64,000 bases of DNA from Fidelibacterota bacterium 408169 (GTDB lineage: Bacteria; Fidelibacterota; Marinisomatia; Marinisomatales; TCS55), in NCBI GenBank assembly GCA_002256485.1, contig NNSG01000002.1, positions 124,001 to 188,000 of the forward strand, in the 5' to 3' direction. Both the position numbers and the translations under genes were made by a program. Below are positions 26,051-35,865 of this stretch, one piece after another. Under the pieces are notes generated by a model. It saw nothing but the letters and a program-made list of their open reading frames with translations. It had not been told where the DNA came from and made no database searches. Every line of letters begins with the position of its first letter. The first letter of the stretch is position 1.

Positions 26051-27415
26051 TTAGCGGATATAAACTGTTTTCATATTTGAAAACTCCCGAATCCCTGCTT
26101 CAGAAAGTTCCCGTCCATAACCAGACTCTTTTATTCCGCCAAAAGGTAATCGTGGATCCGAGCGTACAAAATCATTTACGAAACAACTTCCCGCTTTAAT
26201 GTCATTTGCAGCAATTCTTTCCCCCTTTTCTACATCCCTGGTGAAAACTGCCCCACCTAATCCAAAAGGAGTTTGGTTTGCCAAGCGAATAGCTTCAGCT
26301 TCATTTTTTACCGGAACAATGGAAGCCACAGGTCCAAATATTTCATCATCAAAAGCGGGCATTCCCGGCTTCACATTATCGAGTAATGTTGCGGGATAAT
26401 AGGCACCTTCCACGTTTGGTACTTTTCCACCCACCAATAATTTAGCCCCTTCTTCGATACTGGAAGTGACTTGTTCATGCACTTCATCTCGTGACCAAGT
26501 ATTTACCATAGGACCTATATTCACATCTTCATCAAATGGATCCCCCCATTTTTGGGTTTTCATGGCTTCCAATAATTTAGTTCTAAATTCACCTAAAATA
26601 GGTTCAACCACTATAAACCGTTTTGCAGCAATACAACTTTGCCCTGTATTTAAAAACCGTCCAATCATACAGGCTGTAACTGCTTTATCCAAATCGGCAT
26701 CTTCCAAAATGATGTAAGGATCACTGCCGCCCAATTCCAAAACAGTCTTTTTTAAAACCGCTCCGGCTTGGGACGCCACTGCTTTTCCAGCTGGCGTACT
26801 TCCTGTGAGAGTCACAGCTTTTATGTGGGGATTTTCAATCACTTCTTTCACCCTTTTTGATCCAATAATCAGCGTTCGAAAAACATTGTTTGGAAAGCCT
26901 GCATCTTGGAATACCTTTTCAATCTCCAATGCACACCCTTGTACATTGGATGCATGTTTCAAAATTCCCACATTTCCGGCCATGAGTGCAGGAGCCGCAA
27001 ACCGAAGCACTTGCCAAAATGGAAAATTCCATGGCATAACGGCAAATACGATCCCAATTGGGCGATATGTTATATAACTTTTTGATGCATCCGTTTCTAT
27101 AATCTGATCGCCTAAAATCCTTTCTGCATGATCAGCATAATATTCACAAACAGATGCGCACTTATTGGCTTCAGCTACTGCTTGTGAAAAGGGCTTCCCC
27201 ATTTCTATTGACATGAGTTTCCCCAGGTCTTCCTTTTTGGCTTGGAGGATTTGGGCAGCATTATTCATTAATTGTGCCCGATGAGAAAATGATGTTTGTC
27301 GCCATTCCCGATAGGCAGAATTAACATCCGAAATAATAACTTTCACTTCTCCTTTTGTCATTTCTTCGTAAGAAGCTATTAATTCACCATTTGATGGATT
27401 TATTGATTTAAGCAT
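26051..27415 (-). CDS. NAD(P)-dependent aldehyde dehydrogenase, succinate-semialdehyde dehydrogenase-like
   Basis: A 454-residue ALDH with the catalytic Glu in 'LELGGSDPYIIL', the catalytic Cys in 'NTGQSCIAAKR', and 'MPWNFPFWQVLRFAAPALMAGN'. The short length and 'PFGGIKESGYGRELSEAGIREFSN' fit the GabD/Sad-type succinate-semialdehyde dehydrogenases, which feed GABA carbon into the TCA cycle. It is the first gene of the minus operon with the corrinoid protein. A role in finishing the demethylated product, for example GABA from a butyrobetaine, is an inference. Other aldehydes remain possible. Confidence 0.78.
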   Translation of the reverse strand: MLKSINPSNGELIASYEEMTKGEVKVIISDVNSAYREWRQTSFSHRAQLMNNAAQILQAKKEDLGKLMSIEMGKPFSQAVAEANKCASVCEYYADHAERILGDQIIETDASKSYITYRPIGIVFAVMPWNFPFWQVLRFAAPALMAGNVGILKHASNVQGCALEIEKVFQDAGFPNNVFRTLIIGSKRVKEVIENPHIKAVTLTGSTPAGKAVASQAGAVLKKTVLELGGSDPYIILEDADLDKAVTACMIGRFLNTGQSCIAAKRFIVVEPILGEFRTKLLEAMKTQKWGDPFDEDVNIGPMVNTWSRDEVHEQVTSSIEEGAKLLVGGKVPNVEGAYYPATLLDNVKPGMPAFDDEIFGPVASIVPVKNEAEAIRLANQTPFGLGGAVFTRDVEKGERIAANDIKAGSCFVNDFVRSDPRLPFGGIKESGYGRELSEAGIREFSNMKTVYIR

Positions 27416-27588
27416 TAATTACAATTTTCCCTTTTGTTTAAACAGAATTCAGTTATGGAGCATAATACTTATAGATTTCTTTCAGCAAATATTCTGTTCT
27501 AAAATTAATAAGAATGTTTTCTTGTTCAAATCTCTGTATTTACCTTTGTTGTCAACATTATTCATTTATTAATACTTTTAAATAAAAA

Positions 27589-28344
27589 ATGATGACAAAA
27601 CCCATTATTGGAATTTCAACTTGTTTTGAAAAACATAGTTTATTTCATTATCACCAATCAGGTGAAAAATATATTTCTGCAGTTATAAATGCTATGGGTG
27701 GATTTCCAATCCTTATTCCGGATCTTGCTGATAAATTAGATTATGATAAATTATTTTCAACTGTAGATGGTATTCTTCTCACAGGAAGTTATTCTAACGT
27801 TGAACCTCATCATTATAATGGACATTCAAGTAAGTCAAGTACTAAACATGATCTGCAAAGAGACGCAACAATTCTACCGCTTATACCAAAAGCTGTTAAT
27901 GTTGGAATCCCATTGTTTGCAATTTGTAGGGGATTTCAGGAAATGAACGTTGCTTATCAAGGATCACTCCACCAGGAAGTTCACACTGTTGAAGGCAAGC
28001 AGGATCATCGTGAGGATTCAACTAAAGATATTGATGGGCAATATGATTTTGCACACAGCGTCACCCTTACAAAAAATGGAGTATTATCTCAACTTACCAA
28101 TGAAAATGAGTTAAGGGTAAATTCTGTTCATTGGCAAGGAGTCGATGAATTGGGTGAAGGCTTGCAAATTGAAGCTGTTGCACCCGATGGGTTAATCGAA
28201 GCTATTTCAATTAAAAATGCCAAAAATTTCGCTTTAGGTGTCCAATGGCACCCAGAATGGAAAGTGATGGAAATACCCTTCTATAAAGCCATATTTGATG
28301 CGTTTGGAAGAGCATGTACTTCACACGCTGATTTAAAAAAATAA
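27589..28344 (+). CDS. Class I glutamine amidotransferase-like gamma-glutamyl-GABA hydrolase family protein
   Basis: A 251-residue peptidase C26-type hydrolase (PuuD-like). The nucleophile is Cys113 in 'LFAICRGFQEMN' and the catalytic His/Glu pair is in 'GVQWHPEWK'. PuuD removes glutamate from gamma-glutamyl-GABA in putrescine use. The gene is divergent from the aldehyde dehydrogenase across a 173-bp gap, so both may belong to GABA-type metabolism. The ATG ATG start pair leaves a one-codon uncertainty. A strong terminator follows. Confidence 0.85.
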   Translation: MMTKPIIGISTCFEKHSLFHYHQSGEKYISAVINAMGGFPILIPDLADKLDYDKLFSTVDGILLTGSYSNVEPHHYNGHSSKSSTKHDLQRDATILPLIPKAVNVGIPLFAICRGFQEMNVAYQGSLHQEVHTVEGKQDHREDSTKDIDGQYDFAHSVTLTKNGVLSQLTNENELRVNSVHWQGVDELGEGLQIEAVAPDGLIEAISIKNAKNFALGVQWHPEWKVMEIPFYKAIFDAFGRACTSHADLKK

Positions 28345-28371
28345 GCAAGTATTCTATAATAGTGTAATAAA

Positions 28372-28398
28372 AAAAAGGGCTCCGATGGAGCCCTTTTT
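28372..28398. terminator. Strong bidirectional intrinsic terminator
   Basis: AAAAAGGGCTCC, loop GAT, GGAGCCCTTTTT: a 12-bp perfect stem with A/T tracts on both sides. It separates the C26 hydrolase gene (plus) from susD (minus) and serves both. Confidence 0.92.
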
Positions 28399-28426
28399 AT
28401 CAATTAAGAAATTGTCTTAATTCAGA

Positions 28427-29674
28427 TTATTCTGTCTCGGGAATGGGAAATGTTACAATTGCATCTCCATCGCGATCTAGAGGCAATTCAGCTGTTCTTC
28501 CATAATGACGCATATCTTGTAAACGCTGTCCTTCTAAAAACAAGGAATAACGCTTTTCGTACAGAACGCGATCTTCTGCATTTGATGCATCTGTTCCTGT
28601 GTAATCAGCTAAACCAGCTGCTGTACGAACTACATTCATGTTGACTTCTGCAGAGGAATAATCTCCAGTCCCAATAAATGCCTCAGCCTGAAGAAGAATT
28701 AATTCTTCATTACGCATCACAGGAATCGGATCATAGGAACTTCCCCACACTGTAGGAGCCAGAAAACTTTCCAGATCATCATATTTAATTGTGTCTTCCC
28801 GTGTAGCAACTTTACTGCTAAAACGAAGGTCTCCAGTTTCTGCATCTGATGCGAATGATGGATGAACAGTTAATTTAATTACAGCGGCATCTGATGCTTC
28901 AAACATTTCGTTATCCTGATCATTTGCCGATGAACTGAACACATGAAAAACACCATCATCCAGACTACCTGATGCATCAAGGAATGAATTTCCTAGAGCA
29001 GTCAAAGCAGTACTGTAATCACTTTGCTGAACCGCAACTCGAGCTCTTAACCCACGATTAAACTTAGCAAAAGTAGCAGGTGTATCAAAACCGTCAAAAC
29101 CGGTTGACAATGAAAATGTGAACGCATCTCCGGCAGAATTCAGATCACTATATCCGCCGTCAAGCAGACTTTCAATTTCGGCTAATACTGCTGACTTAGA
29201 TGCAACAGCAACCGTTTTATCACCGTCATAATTCAACCGTGCACCGTTTTCATCCGTTAGACTCAACACACGCATTAATGCATAGGCATGGAATGTTTTT
29301 CCAAGACCTGATGCACCGGCATCGCCTGATTCTGCTAAACTCAAACAATTCTGGATAATTTTGTAGTTCGCATTCCAGGGTCGGTTACCCAAAAAACCTC
29401 CGGGGTCTATGGGGCCGCGCATCAATTCACCTGTATAACGAGGGTCAGCAGGCTCAAGATAATAGGCTTCTCTCCCAACGACCAAAAGGTCTCTGAGATA
29501 TATGCCAATATCTATGCGTAAACCGGCTTCTGCACCTGTTACCAGAGATTGAACGGTAGCAGTTTCATCTGTAGGATTATTGGGATCCGGGAAATCCAAA
29601 TCCTCACATCCGACCCAAAATAATACTGTTATTAAGGGAAGGATCTTTATCATTTTATTTGGTTTTAATTTCAT
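28427..29674 (-). CDS. SusD/RagB-like nutrient-binding outer-membrane lipoprotein
   Basis: The 415-residue protein has a signal peptide and lipobox ending 'LFWVGC' (Cys23), then a typical SusD beginning 'EDLDFPDPNNPT' and a helical (TPR-like) body. The C-terminal 'NEELILLQAEAFIGTGDYSSAE' and 'ILYEKRYSLFLEGQRLQDMRHYGR'-type segment are hallmarks of the family. SusD lids the SusC porin and captures the ligand outside the cell. At 415 residues it is compact. A strong AAGGAGG ribosome site precedes the ATG. It is 18 bp downstream of susC. Confidence 0.88.
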   Translation of the reverse strand: MKLKPNKMIKILPLITVLFWVGCEDLDFPDPNNPTDETATVQSLVTGAEAGLRIDIGIYLRDLLVVGREAYYLEPADPRYTGELMRGPIDPGGFLGNRPWNANYKIIQNCLSLAESGDAGASGLGKTFHAYALMRVLSLTDENGARLNYDGDKTVAVASKSAVLAEIESLLDGGYSDLNSAGDAFTFSLSTGFDGFDTPATFAKFNRGLRARVAVQQSDYSTALTALGNSFLDASGSLDDGVFHVFSSSANDQDNEMFEASDAAVIKLTVHPSFASDAETGDLRFSSKVATREDTIKYDDLESFLAPTVWGSSYDPIPVMRNEELILLQAEAFIGTGDYSSAEVNMNVVRTAAGLADYTGTDASNAEDRVLYEKRYSLFLEGQRLQDMRHYGRTAELPLDRDGDAIVTFPIPETE

Positions 29675-29692
29675 TCTTTTATCCTCCTTGGA

Positions 29693-32599
29693 TTAAATAC
29701 CGACTGACAGGTTAAAATAGAAACTCTTCGACTGTGGGAATGGTGCTGTATCGACAGATCCTCCCACCGCTTCATTTCCGAACTGACTTACTTCAGGACT
29801 CAAACCTGTATAATCTGTGTCCATCCAAAGATTCCGACCGGAAATTCCTACTTGGAGATAAGAGACTCCGGCAGCGTCTGATAGACTTCTCGGAAGAGTG
29901 TAATTTAAATTTACTTCTCTCAACATGGTGTATGATGTCGATTCAACGTATGGCTGTGTCACTGAACCCAGACCGCCTAATCGATCTCCGCCATTTTCTT
30001 CATAATCTGCAGTTGTACCGCCCAGGTCGTAAATCAGGTTTGCCAGATTAATGGCTGCACCACCTTCTTTTTTATCGATGAGAAAAGAAAAATTAATGGA
30101 ACCAAGTTTAAAACTATTGAAAAAGGAAACCTGGTAATCCGGTGTTTCATTTCCAAGTTCAATATATTCTCCATCTGCATCCGTTTCACTTCCGACAATC
30201 GCCGTAGGCGACCAACCTTCCGCAATGTGATACGTTCCAAGGAATGTAGCAAAACCACCATAATTATAGGCATCTACATTCAGTTTTGTTACTTCCGAAC
30301 TAGTGGAATAATAATTGGTTCTGAACGTCCAGTCCACTCCGCCCAAACTCACTAGTTGAGTTGGATTTAAGGTAACAGATAGTTCTGTTCCTTTTGTAGT
30401 CATTGCACCACCGTTTTCCCAACTGGAACTAAATCCGGATGATGAGGGCATATCCACTTGTAAAATCAGGTCTGTAATATCCTGCTGATACATGGTTGCT
30501 TCCACAATGGCAAAACCGCCCATAAGTGAAAAGTCCACACCAAATTCAGTTTCAGCGGTTCGTTCTGGCTTAATTCCTGCATTTCCTTTAACAGAAGAAG
30601 TCAATAAACCATTTACACCGCCAATATTGGCAAGACCCATGGCAGAATATTTGGCACCCGGACTGGGCATATTTCCAGTTTCTCCTCTGGCAAAGCGAAC
30701 TTTCAAGTTGTCAAACAACCCTGCAAATTCACCAAACTGATATGAAGCTGCCATTTTAGGATACCATTCCATTGTTTCCGTATCGCCCAAGGTGCTGGAT
30801 TGATCACCGCGAGCTCCAAAGGCAACGTAAATATTGTCACCTACAGAAACTTCTTCCTGAATAAACAATCCTCTATCCTGTTGCTTCATTCTGTTGTGAT
30901 ACGCTGCTTGAGTGCTGGCTTGGTCCACATTTTGTTGTGTGGGGACCATTCCTGTTGCATGAACAAATACACTGTTCCAATCCCGAGTTTCATATTGCTG
31001 ACCGGCAGTAGTATTAAAAGACATACCGCTCATTTTCATTTTATGAACCAGGTTAAGAGATAAATTCGTATTCAAATTATCTGTCGTTGTCATAACAGAT
31101 TGACCAGCATCTGTTTTGCTTTCTTCGATTTGCAGGAATGGTGGTGAGAAAACAGTATTCTCCTGATTATAAAAATCCGCACCGGCTACAGCCATAAATT
31201 TTAGGCTTTGGGTAGATTGTTGAAAAATGCTGTAATCAAACTGCATGGAGCCTAAGGCTCTATGGGTCAATTCATTATTCACAAAATATTCAGCCGTTTC
31301 TAATGGATTCGAAGGATTCATAGGATGAGCTGGAAAGATACCATCACCATCTGTGTCTCGAATATCTATAAAGCTTGGTGTAAAACCAATGGAAAAACCA
31401 TAGGTCAAGTTAGTATTATCATTACCCGTTACACCGCGATCTGCGCTAGATCTGACAATGTTAGTTGCAACAGAAACCTTTGCCTTTTCGTTGAAACGGT
31501 GGTCCACATTTACACGACCGGAAATTTTCTGGTATCCTGTATTTTTTATGATACCGCCTTCATCCATGTATTGACCACCCAAATAAAACTGAGTTCTTTC
31601 ATTTCCACCGATAGCACTCAATGTATGTTCTGTGAGTTTTCCTGTTTCACCATATAGAATGCCTTCATAATCGAAATTATTATTTGCCCAGTTCCCATTG
31701 GCATCATTACCTAATGAAGCAACGCTAGCTCCATATTGATCTTCAGCTTCTTGGTAAGTTTCAAAAACACGATGTCCCATTTTATGCAATAGTTCAGATG
31801 TTCCATAACGTGCTGAATAATTGAATTTGGTTTTACCGCCTTTACCGCGTTTCGTATTAATGATAATTACACCATTGGATGCTTTTGCTCCATAAATGGC
31901 TGCAGCACTCGCACCTTTTAATACTTCAATGCTTTCAACATCATTGGGATTAATATCACCAATACGGTTGGTGGGCTGTCCTTGGGGACGTGAACTACCC
32001 GCACCTGTAGCAGCAGTTACAACATCAATACCAGATTGGTTGGCACTATTATTCACAATGACACCATCAATCACATATAAAGGCTGTGTTCCGCCGGTAA
32101 GGGTGGATGAACCACGAAGGTTTACATTAATTCCGCCACCGGGAGCACCTGTATTTCTGCGGATGTTGACACCAGCAAATTTTCCGCTCAATGCACCATC
32201 AAGTGTTTGTGTTGGGGCACTCACGAGTTCATCGCCGGTAACAACGGCAACAGCATTCGCTGCATTTCTACGTTTAACTGTCGTTGCCAGTCCCGTTACG
32301 ATAACTTCATCCTGCCTCAAAACGTCTGTTTCAAGAGAAACATCCAGTACATCACCACTCACAGTGATTTCTTGTGTTTTGTAACCAATATAAGCCACCA
32401 TCAGTACATCACCTGCAGTAGCGTCAATTGAAAAAGAACCTCTGTCATCTGTGGTCGTTCCCACAAATGTACCTTTCACAAATACAGATGTACCTACGAG
32501 AGGCTCACCTGTTTTTGCATCAGTTACTGTACCCGAAACAGCTGCAAACGCTGAAGCGATAAATAATGATGCTATTAGTATAGTTTTCAGGATACGCAT
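29693..32599 (-). CDS. SusC/RagA-type TonB-dependent outer-membrane transporter
   Basis: The mature protein begins with a carboxypeptidase-regulatory-like domain ('VSGTVTDAKTGEPLVGTSVFV'). A plug domain follows ('PLYVIDGVIVN', 'DVESIEVLKGASAAAIYGAKAS', 'GVIIINTKRGKGG'), then a 22-strand barrel ending 'FPQSKSFYFNLSVGI'. It imports a large ligand using TonB energy; the substrate is unknown. The frame is open to 32674, but the ATG at 32599 has an AAGGAG site 5 nt upstream and a normal signal peptide 'MRILKTILIASLFIASAFA', so this start is chosen. No hydrolases or ECF regulators flank the pair. Confidence 0.92.
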   Translation of the reverse strand: MRILKTILIASLFIASAFAAVSGTVTDAKTGEPLVGTSVFVKGTFVGTTTDDRGSFSIDATAGDVLMVAYIGYKTQEITVSGDVLDVSLETDVLRQDEVIVTGLATTVKRRNAANAVAVVTGDELVSAPTQTLDGALSGKFAGVNIRRNTGAPGGGINVNLRGSSTLTGGTQPLYVIDGVIVNNSANQSGIDVVTAATGAGSSRPQGQPTNRIGDINPNDVESIEVLKGASAAAIYGAKASNGVIIINTKRGKGGKTKFNYSARYGTSELLHKMGHRVFETYQEAEDQYGASVASLGNDANGNWANNNFDYEGILYGETGKLTEHTLSAIGGNERTQFYLGGQYMDEGGIIKNTGYQKISGRVNVDHRFNEKAKVSVATNIVRSSADRGVTGNDNTNLTYGFSIGFTPSFIDIRDTDGDGIFPAHPMNPSNPLETAEYFVNNELTHRALGSMQFDYSIFQQSTQSLKFMAVAGADFYNQENTVFSPPFLQIEESKTDAGQSVMTTTDNLNTNLSLNLVHKMKMSGMSFNTTAGQQYETRDWNSVFVHATGMVPTQQNVDQASTQAAYHNRMKQQDRGLFIQEEVSVGDNIYVAFGARGDQSSTLGDTETMEWYPKMAASYQFGEFAGLFDNLKVRFARGETGNMPSPGAKYSAMGLANIGGVNGLLTSSVKGNAGIKPERTAETEFGVDFSLMGGFAIVEATMYQQDITDLILQVDMPSSSGFSSSWENGGAMTTKGTELSVTLNPTQLVSLGGVDWTFRTNYYSTSSEVTKLNVDAYNYGGFATFLGTYHIAEGWSPTAIVGSETDADGEYIELGNETPDYQVSFFNSFKLGSINFSFLIDKKEGGAAINLANLIYDLGGTTADYEENGGDRLGGLGSVTQPYVESTSYTMLREVNLNYTLPRSLSDAAGVSYLQVGISGRNLWMDTDYTGLSPEVSQFGNEAVGGSVDTAPFPQSKSFYFNLSVGI

Positions 32600-32877
32600 A
32601 TAGTCTCCTTGGTTAGTTTGTGTTAAAAATCTATTATGTGAAGCTAAAGAAGAATACTGGATATACTTATCCAAATGGCACTATTCCTTACTTCACCTCC
32701 TTGATGAATTAAAAGGAACTTCACCCTTACATTTAAAAAATGCAAGATATATTTAAAAAATTATTTTATTGGGGTTTTCTGTGCAAAGTTCTCACAATTT
32801 TGAATATTATCTTTTCGATTGTTTAAAACAAAAAACACTAAATTGTATACTTGATTTTAAACCTTTAAAAACTATCT

Positions 32878-35706
32878 ATGTTTACAAATATCCCTCCCGC
32901 AGACATGTTCGTTAACCGTCACATCGGTTCAAACAACAAAGAAATAAACGAAATGTTAAACACCCTCGGGTTTAAATCACTCGAGGAGTTAGTACAAAAA
33001 ACAATCCCTGGGGAAATAATGGATGATGCACCCCTCTACATCAGCGAAGCAGTTGATGAATTGAACACCATTAAATCGCTGCGTACCATTGCTGGAAAAA
33101 ATACGGTAACTCGATCTTATATAGGTATGGGCTATACGGGCACAATTACGCCCCCAGTCATTTTACGAAATATCCTTGAAAATCCGGGTTGGTATACACA
33201 ATATACTCCATACCAAGCAGAAATTAGCCAAGGAAGATTGGAAGCACTTTTGAATTTCCAGACCATGGTATGTGATATGACCGGTATGGAGATTGCCAAT
33301 GCATCCCTTTTAGACGAAGCCACCGCTGCTGCTGAAGCCATGGCCATGATGGCTCGCTTGAGTCCAAAAAGAAACATTTTTTATGTGGTGCTGGATTGCC
33401 ATCCCCAAACCATCGATGTACTCAAAACTCGGGCTGAACCCATGGGGATTGAATTGGTCATTACTGATAGTAAAAATTTTGAGTTTAATGATGAAACATT
33501 GGGTGTTCTCATTCAATATCCTGCTACTGATGGCCGGATTAGTGATTATTCTGAATTGTGCTATCGCGCCCATGAAAATGGTTCGTTGGTTGCTGTTGCA
33601 GCAGATATTTTAAGTTTAGCATTATTGAAACCACCGGGTGAATGGGGCGCTGATTTTGTTGTGGGCAGTGCCCAGCGTTTTGGCGTACCCATGGGTTATG
33701 GCGGTCCCCACGCAGCATTTTTCGCCACTCATAAAAAATATGAACGCAAAATCCCCGGTAGAATTATTGGTGTCTCTCAAGATGCGCATGGCAATCCTGC
33801 TCTGCGTATGGCACTTCAAACACGAGAACAGCATATTCGTCGGGATAGGGCTACGTCTAATATATGTACTGCCCAAGTATTATTAGCTATTATGTCTGGA
33901 ATGTATGCTGTTTATCACGGACCCTACGGAATTCGCCGCATTGCAGAACGTGTTAATTATTTAACAGCTATGCTGGCCGGTTCATTGGAAAAAGCCGGTT
34001 TTGAATTCGTTCATGATCATTATTTTGATACTGTTCGATTTAAAGCTGATTCACATTTTGTTAGTAAAGCGATTGCAGTTGGTATGTTATTTGGGGATTA
34101 TGGCGATGGTACAATAGGAATTACCATTGATGAAACGTCAAGTATTGAAGATGTTAAAGATATACTAAACGTATTTGAGGCTGAAACACTCGAACCAAGT
34201 GGTCAAACAATACAAAAAGATATTATTCGGTCATCCTCATTTTTAGAACATCCTGTTTTCAATACACATCATTCTGAAACGGAAATGCTCCGTTATATAT
34301 ATAAACTCCAGCAAAAAGATCTTTCTTTAGCAACAAGTATGATTCCCTTGGGTTCATGCACAATGAAATTAAATGCCACCACAGAAATGCTCGGAATTAC
34401 CTGGCGGGAGTTTGCCAATCTCCACCCCTTCGCACCAGAAGAACATGCTCAAGGATATAAAAAAATAATTACAGAGCTAGGAGGGTGGCTATGTAATATG
34501 ACTGGTTTTACTGGCTATTCTTTCCAACCGAATTCCGGAGCCCAAGGAGAATATACCGGACTAAAGGTCATTTCGGCTTTCCATAAAGCCAATGGCAATA
34601 AACATCGCAATGTATGTCTTATTCCCGCATCTGCCCACGGTACTAACCCGGCCAGTGCAGTAATGAACGGCATGAAAGTGATCGTTGTAAAATATGATGA
34701 TAACGGTAATATTGATTTGGAAGACCTTACAACGAAAGCTGAAGCTCACAGTGCTAATCTGGCAGCGCTTATGGTAACTTATCCGTCCACCCACGGCGTT
34801 TTTGAAGCCCACATTATGGATGTGTGCAAGGTTATACATGATCACGGCGGTCAGGTCTATTTGGATGGTGCTAACTTAAATGCCATGGTCGGATTATGTA
34901 AACCGGCAGATTTTGGCGCCGATGTGTGTCATATAAATTTGCATAAAACGTTTTGCATACCTCACGGCGGTGGCGGTCCGGGCATGGGACCTATTTTTAC
35001 GCAAGATCATTTAACAAAATTTCTCCCAGGGCACCCTATTGTCAGAACGAGCGGCGATGAAGGAATCAACGCTGTTTCTGCGGCTCCTTTTGGAAGTGCC
35101 AGTATATTGCCCATTTCTTGGACTTATATAAAAATGCTGGGTGGCGATGGGTTGAAAAAAGCAACCCAGGTAGCTATTCTCAATGCCAATTATATGGCAA
35201 AAATATTGAGCGAACATTTTGATATTTTATATACCGGACAAAATGGAATGGTGGGGCATGAATTTATTGTGGATATGCGCCCTTTCAAGAAATCCAGCGG
35301 TATTACTGATGAAGATGTAGCTAAACGGTTGATGGATTATGGTTTCCATGCACCCACCATGTCATTCCCCGTTCCGGGTACGTTGATGATTGAGCCTACA
35401 GAAAGTGAGAATAAAGCTGAACTGGATCGCTTTTGTCGGGCATTAATCCAGATTAAAGATGAGATACTGGCTATCGAAAATGGTAAAACAGACAAGGATG
35501 ATAATGTATTAAAAAATGCACCTCATACAGCTCGGCACGTTTCTGCCGATGAATGGTCACATTCCTATTCAAGAGAACAAGCTGCATATCCTGCTCCATG
35601 TACAAAAGAAAATAAATTCTGGCCTGCAGTGGGACGAATAGATAATGCTTTTGGCGATCGAAACCTTGTGTGCTCGTGTCCCCCGATTGAGAATTACGGA
35701 AGTTAG
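32878..35706 (+). CDS. gcvP: Glycine dehydrogenase (decarboxylating), fused P-protein
   Basis: The P-protein of the glycine cleavage system decarboxylates glycine and passes the aminomethyl group to lipoylated H-protein. The 942-residue length is the fused homodimeric form. 'FVNRHIGSN' opens the protein and the PLP lysine is Lys690 in '[19 protein letters not shown]'. gcvH and a canonical gcvT are not nearby; the GcvT-like gene at 16.4 kb is a different branch. It is divergent from susC across about 280 bp. No glycine riboswitch is recognisable upstream. Confidence 0.95.
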   Translation: MFTNIPPADMFVNRHIGSNNKEINEMLNTLGFKSLEELVQKTIPGEIMDDAPLYISEAVDELNTIKSLRTIAGKNTVTRSYIGMGYTGTITPPVILRNILENPGWYTQYTPYQAEISQGRLEALLNFQTMVCDMTGMEIANASLLDEATAAAEAMAMMARLSPKRNIFYVVLDCHPQTIDVLKTRAEPMGIELVITDSKNFEFNDETLGVLIQYPATDGRISDYSELCYRAHENGSLVAVAADILSLALLKPPGEWGADFVVGSAQRFGVPMGYGGPHAAFFATHKKYERKIPGRIIGVSQDAHGNPALRMALQTREQHIRRDRATSNICTAQVLLAIMSGMYAVYHGPYGIRRIAERVNYLTAMLAGSLEKAGFEFVHDHYFDTVRFKADSHFVSKAIAVGMLFGDYGDGTIGITIDETSSIEDVKDILNVFEAETLEPSGQTIQKDIIRSSSFLEHPVFNTHHSETEMLRYIYKLQQKDLSLATSMIPLGSCTMKLNATTEMLGITWREFANLHPFAPEEHAQGYKKIITELGGWLCNMTGFTGYSFQPNSGAQGEYTGLKVISAFHKANGNKHRNVCLIPASAHGTNPASAVMNGMKVIVVKYDDNGNIDLEDLTTKAEAHSANLAALMVTYPSTHGVFEAHIMDVCKVIHDHGGQVYLDGANLNAMVGLCKPADFGADVCHINLHKTFCIPHGGGGPGMGPIFTQDHLTKFLPGHPIVRTSGDEGINAVSAAPFGSASILPISWTYIKMLGGDGLKKATQVAILNANYMAKILSEHFDILYTGQNGMVGHEFIVDMRPFKKSSGITDEDVAKRLMDYGFHAPTMSFPVPGTLMIEPTESENKAELDRFCRALIQIKDEILAIENGKTDKDDNVLKNAPHTARHVSADEWSHSYSREQAAYPAPCTKENKFWPAVGRIDNAFGDRNLVCSCPPIENYGS

Positions 35707-35711
35707 TTAGA

Positions 35712-35813
35712 TTAATTTGACTGAAGAGATGTCTGCTCTTCTATCAATTTTAAATATTCAATTTCCATCGATTTAATTTTGCCCCTAATTACCTTTGCTT
35801 TTGCTAACTTAAA
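35712..35813 (-). pseudogene. Fossil 3' tail of an ABC-F ATPase gene
   Basis: An open stretch of 33 codons before a stop, without a start codon, reads 'KSMEIEYLKLIEEQTSLQSN' at its end. The C-terminal tail of the intact ABC-F protein at 38096-39976 reads 'NILELEYLELMEEQEILHSK' at the same place and orientation, and the DNA is also clearly similar ('ctgctctt.tatcaatt'). It is best explained as the remnant of a duplicated or displaced ABC-F gene whose upstream part has been replaced by the AAA ATPase gene. It starts 5 bp after the gcvP stop. Confidence 0.55.
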
Positions 35814-35823
35814 TTATTACATT

Positions 35824-35863
35824 TACTCAACGTATTGAGTATTTTTACTTAATGTATTGAGCA
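35824..35863 (+). promoter_or_regulatory. Tandem palindromic operator-like sites
   Basis: TACTCAACGTATTGAGTA (35824-35841) and TACTTAATGTATTGAGCA (35846-35863) are two related palindromes with a 22-bp period, two helical turns. The second reaches to 3 bp before the ATG of the AAA/DUF4143 gene. A dimeric repressor bound here would block transcription and initiation. No regulator gene is adjacent, so autoregulation by the ATPase product is possible but unproven. Confidence 0.5.
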
Positions 35864-35865
35864 AA

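Noticed and set aside
31896-32384. 162-codon plus-strand ORF in susC
   Set aside because: Antisense to a strongly conserved part of the SusC plug domain; open only by codon bias.
32600-32877. Glycine riboswitch upstream of gcvP
   Set aside because: I looked for the paired aptamer cores and found only AT-rich DNA with no matching GC-rich stems.
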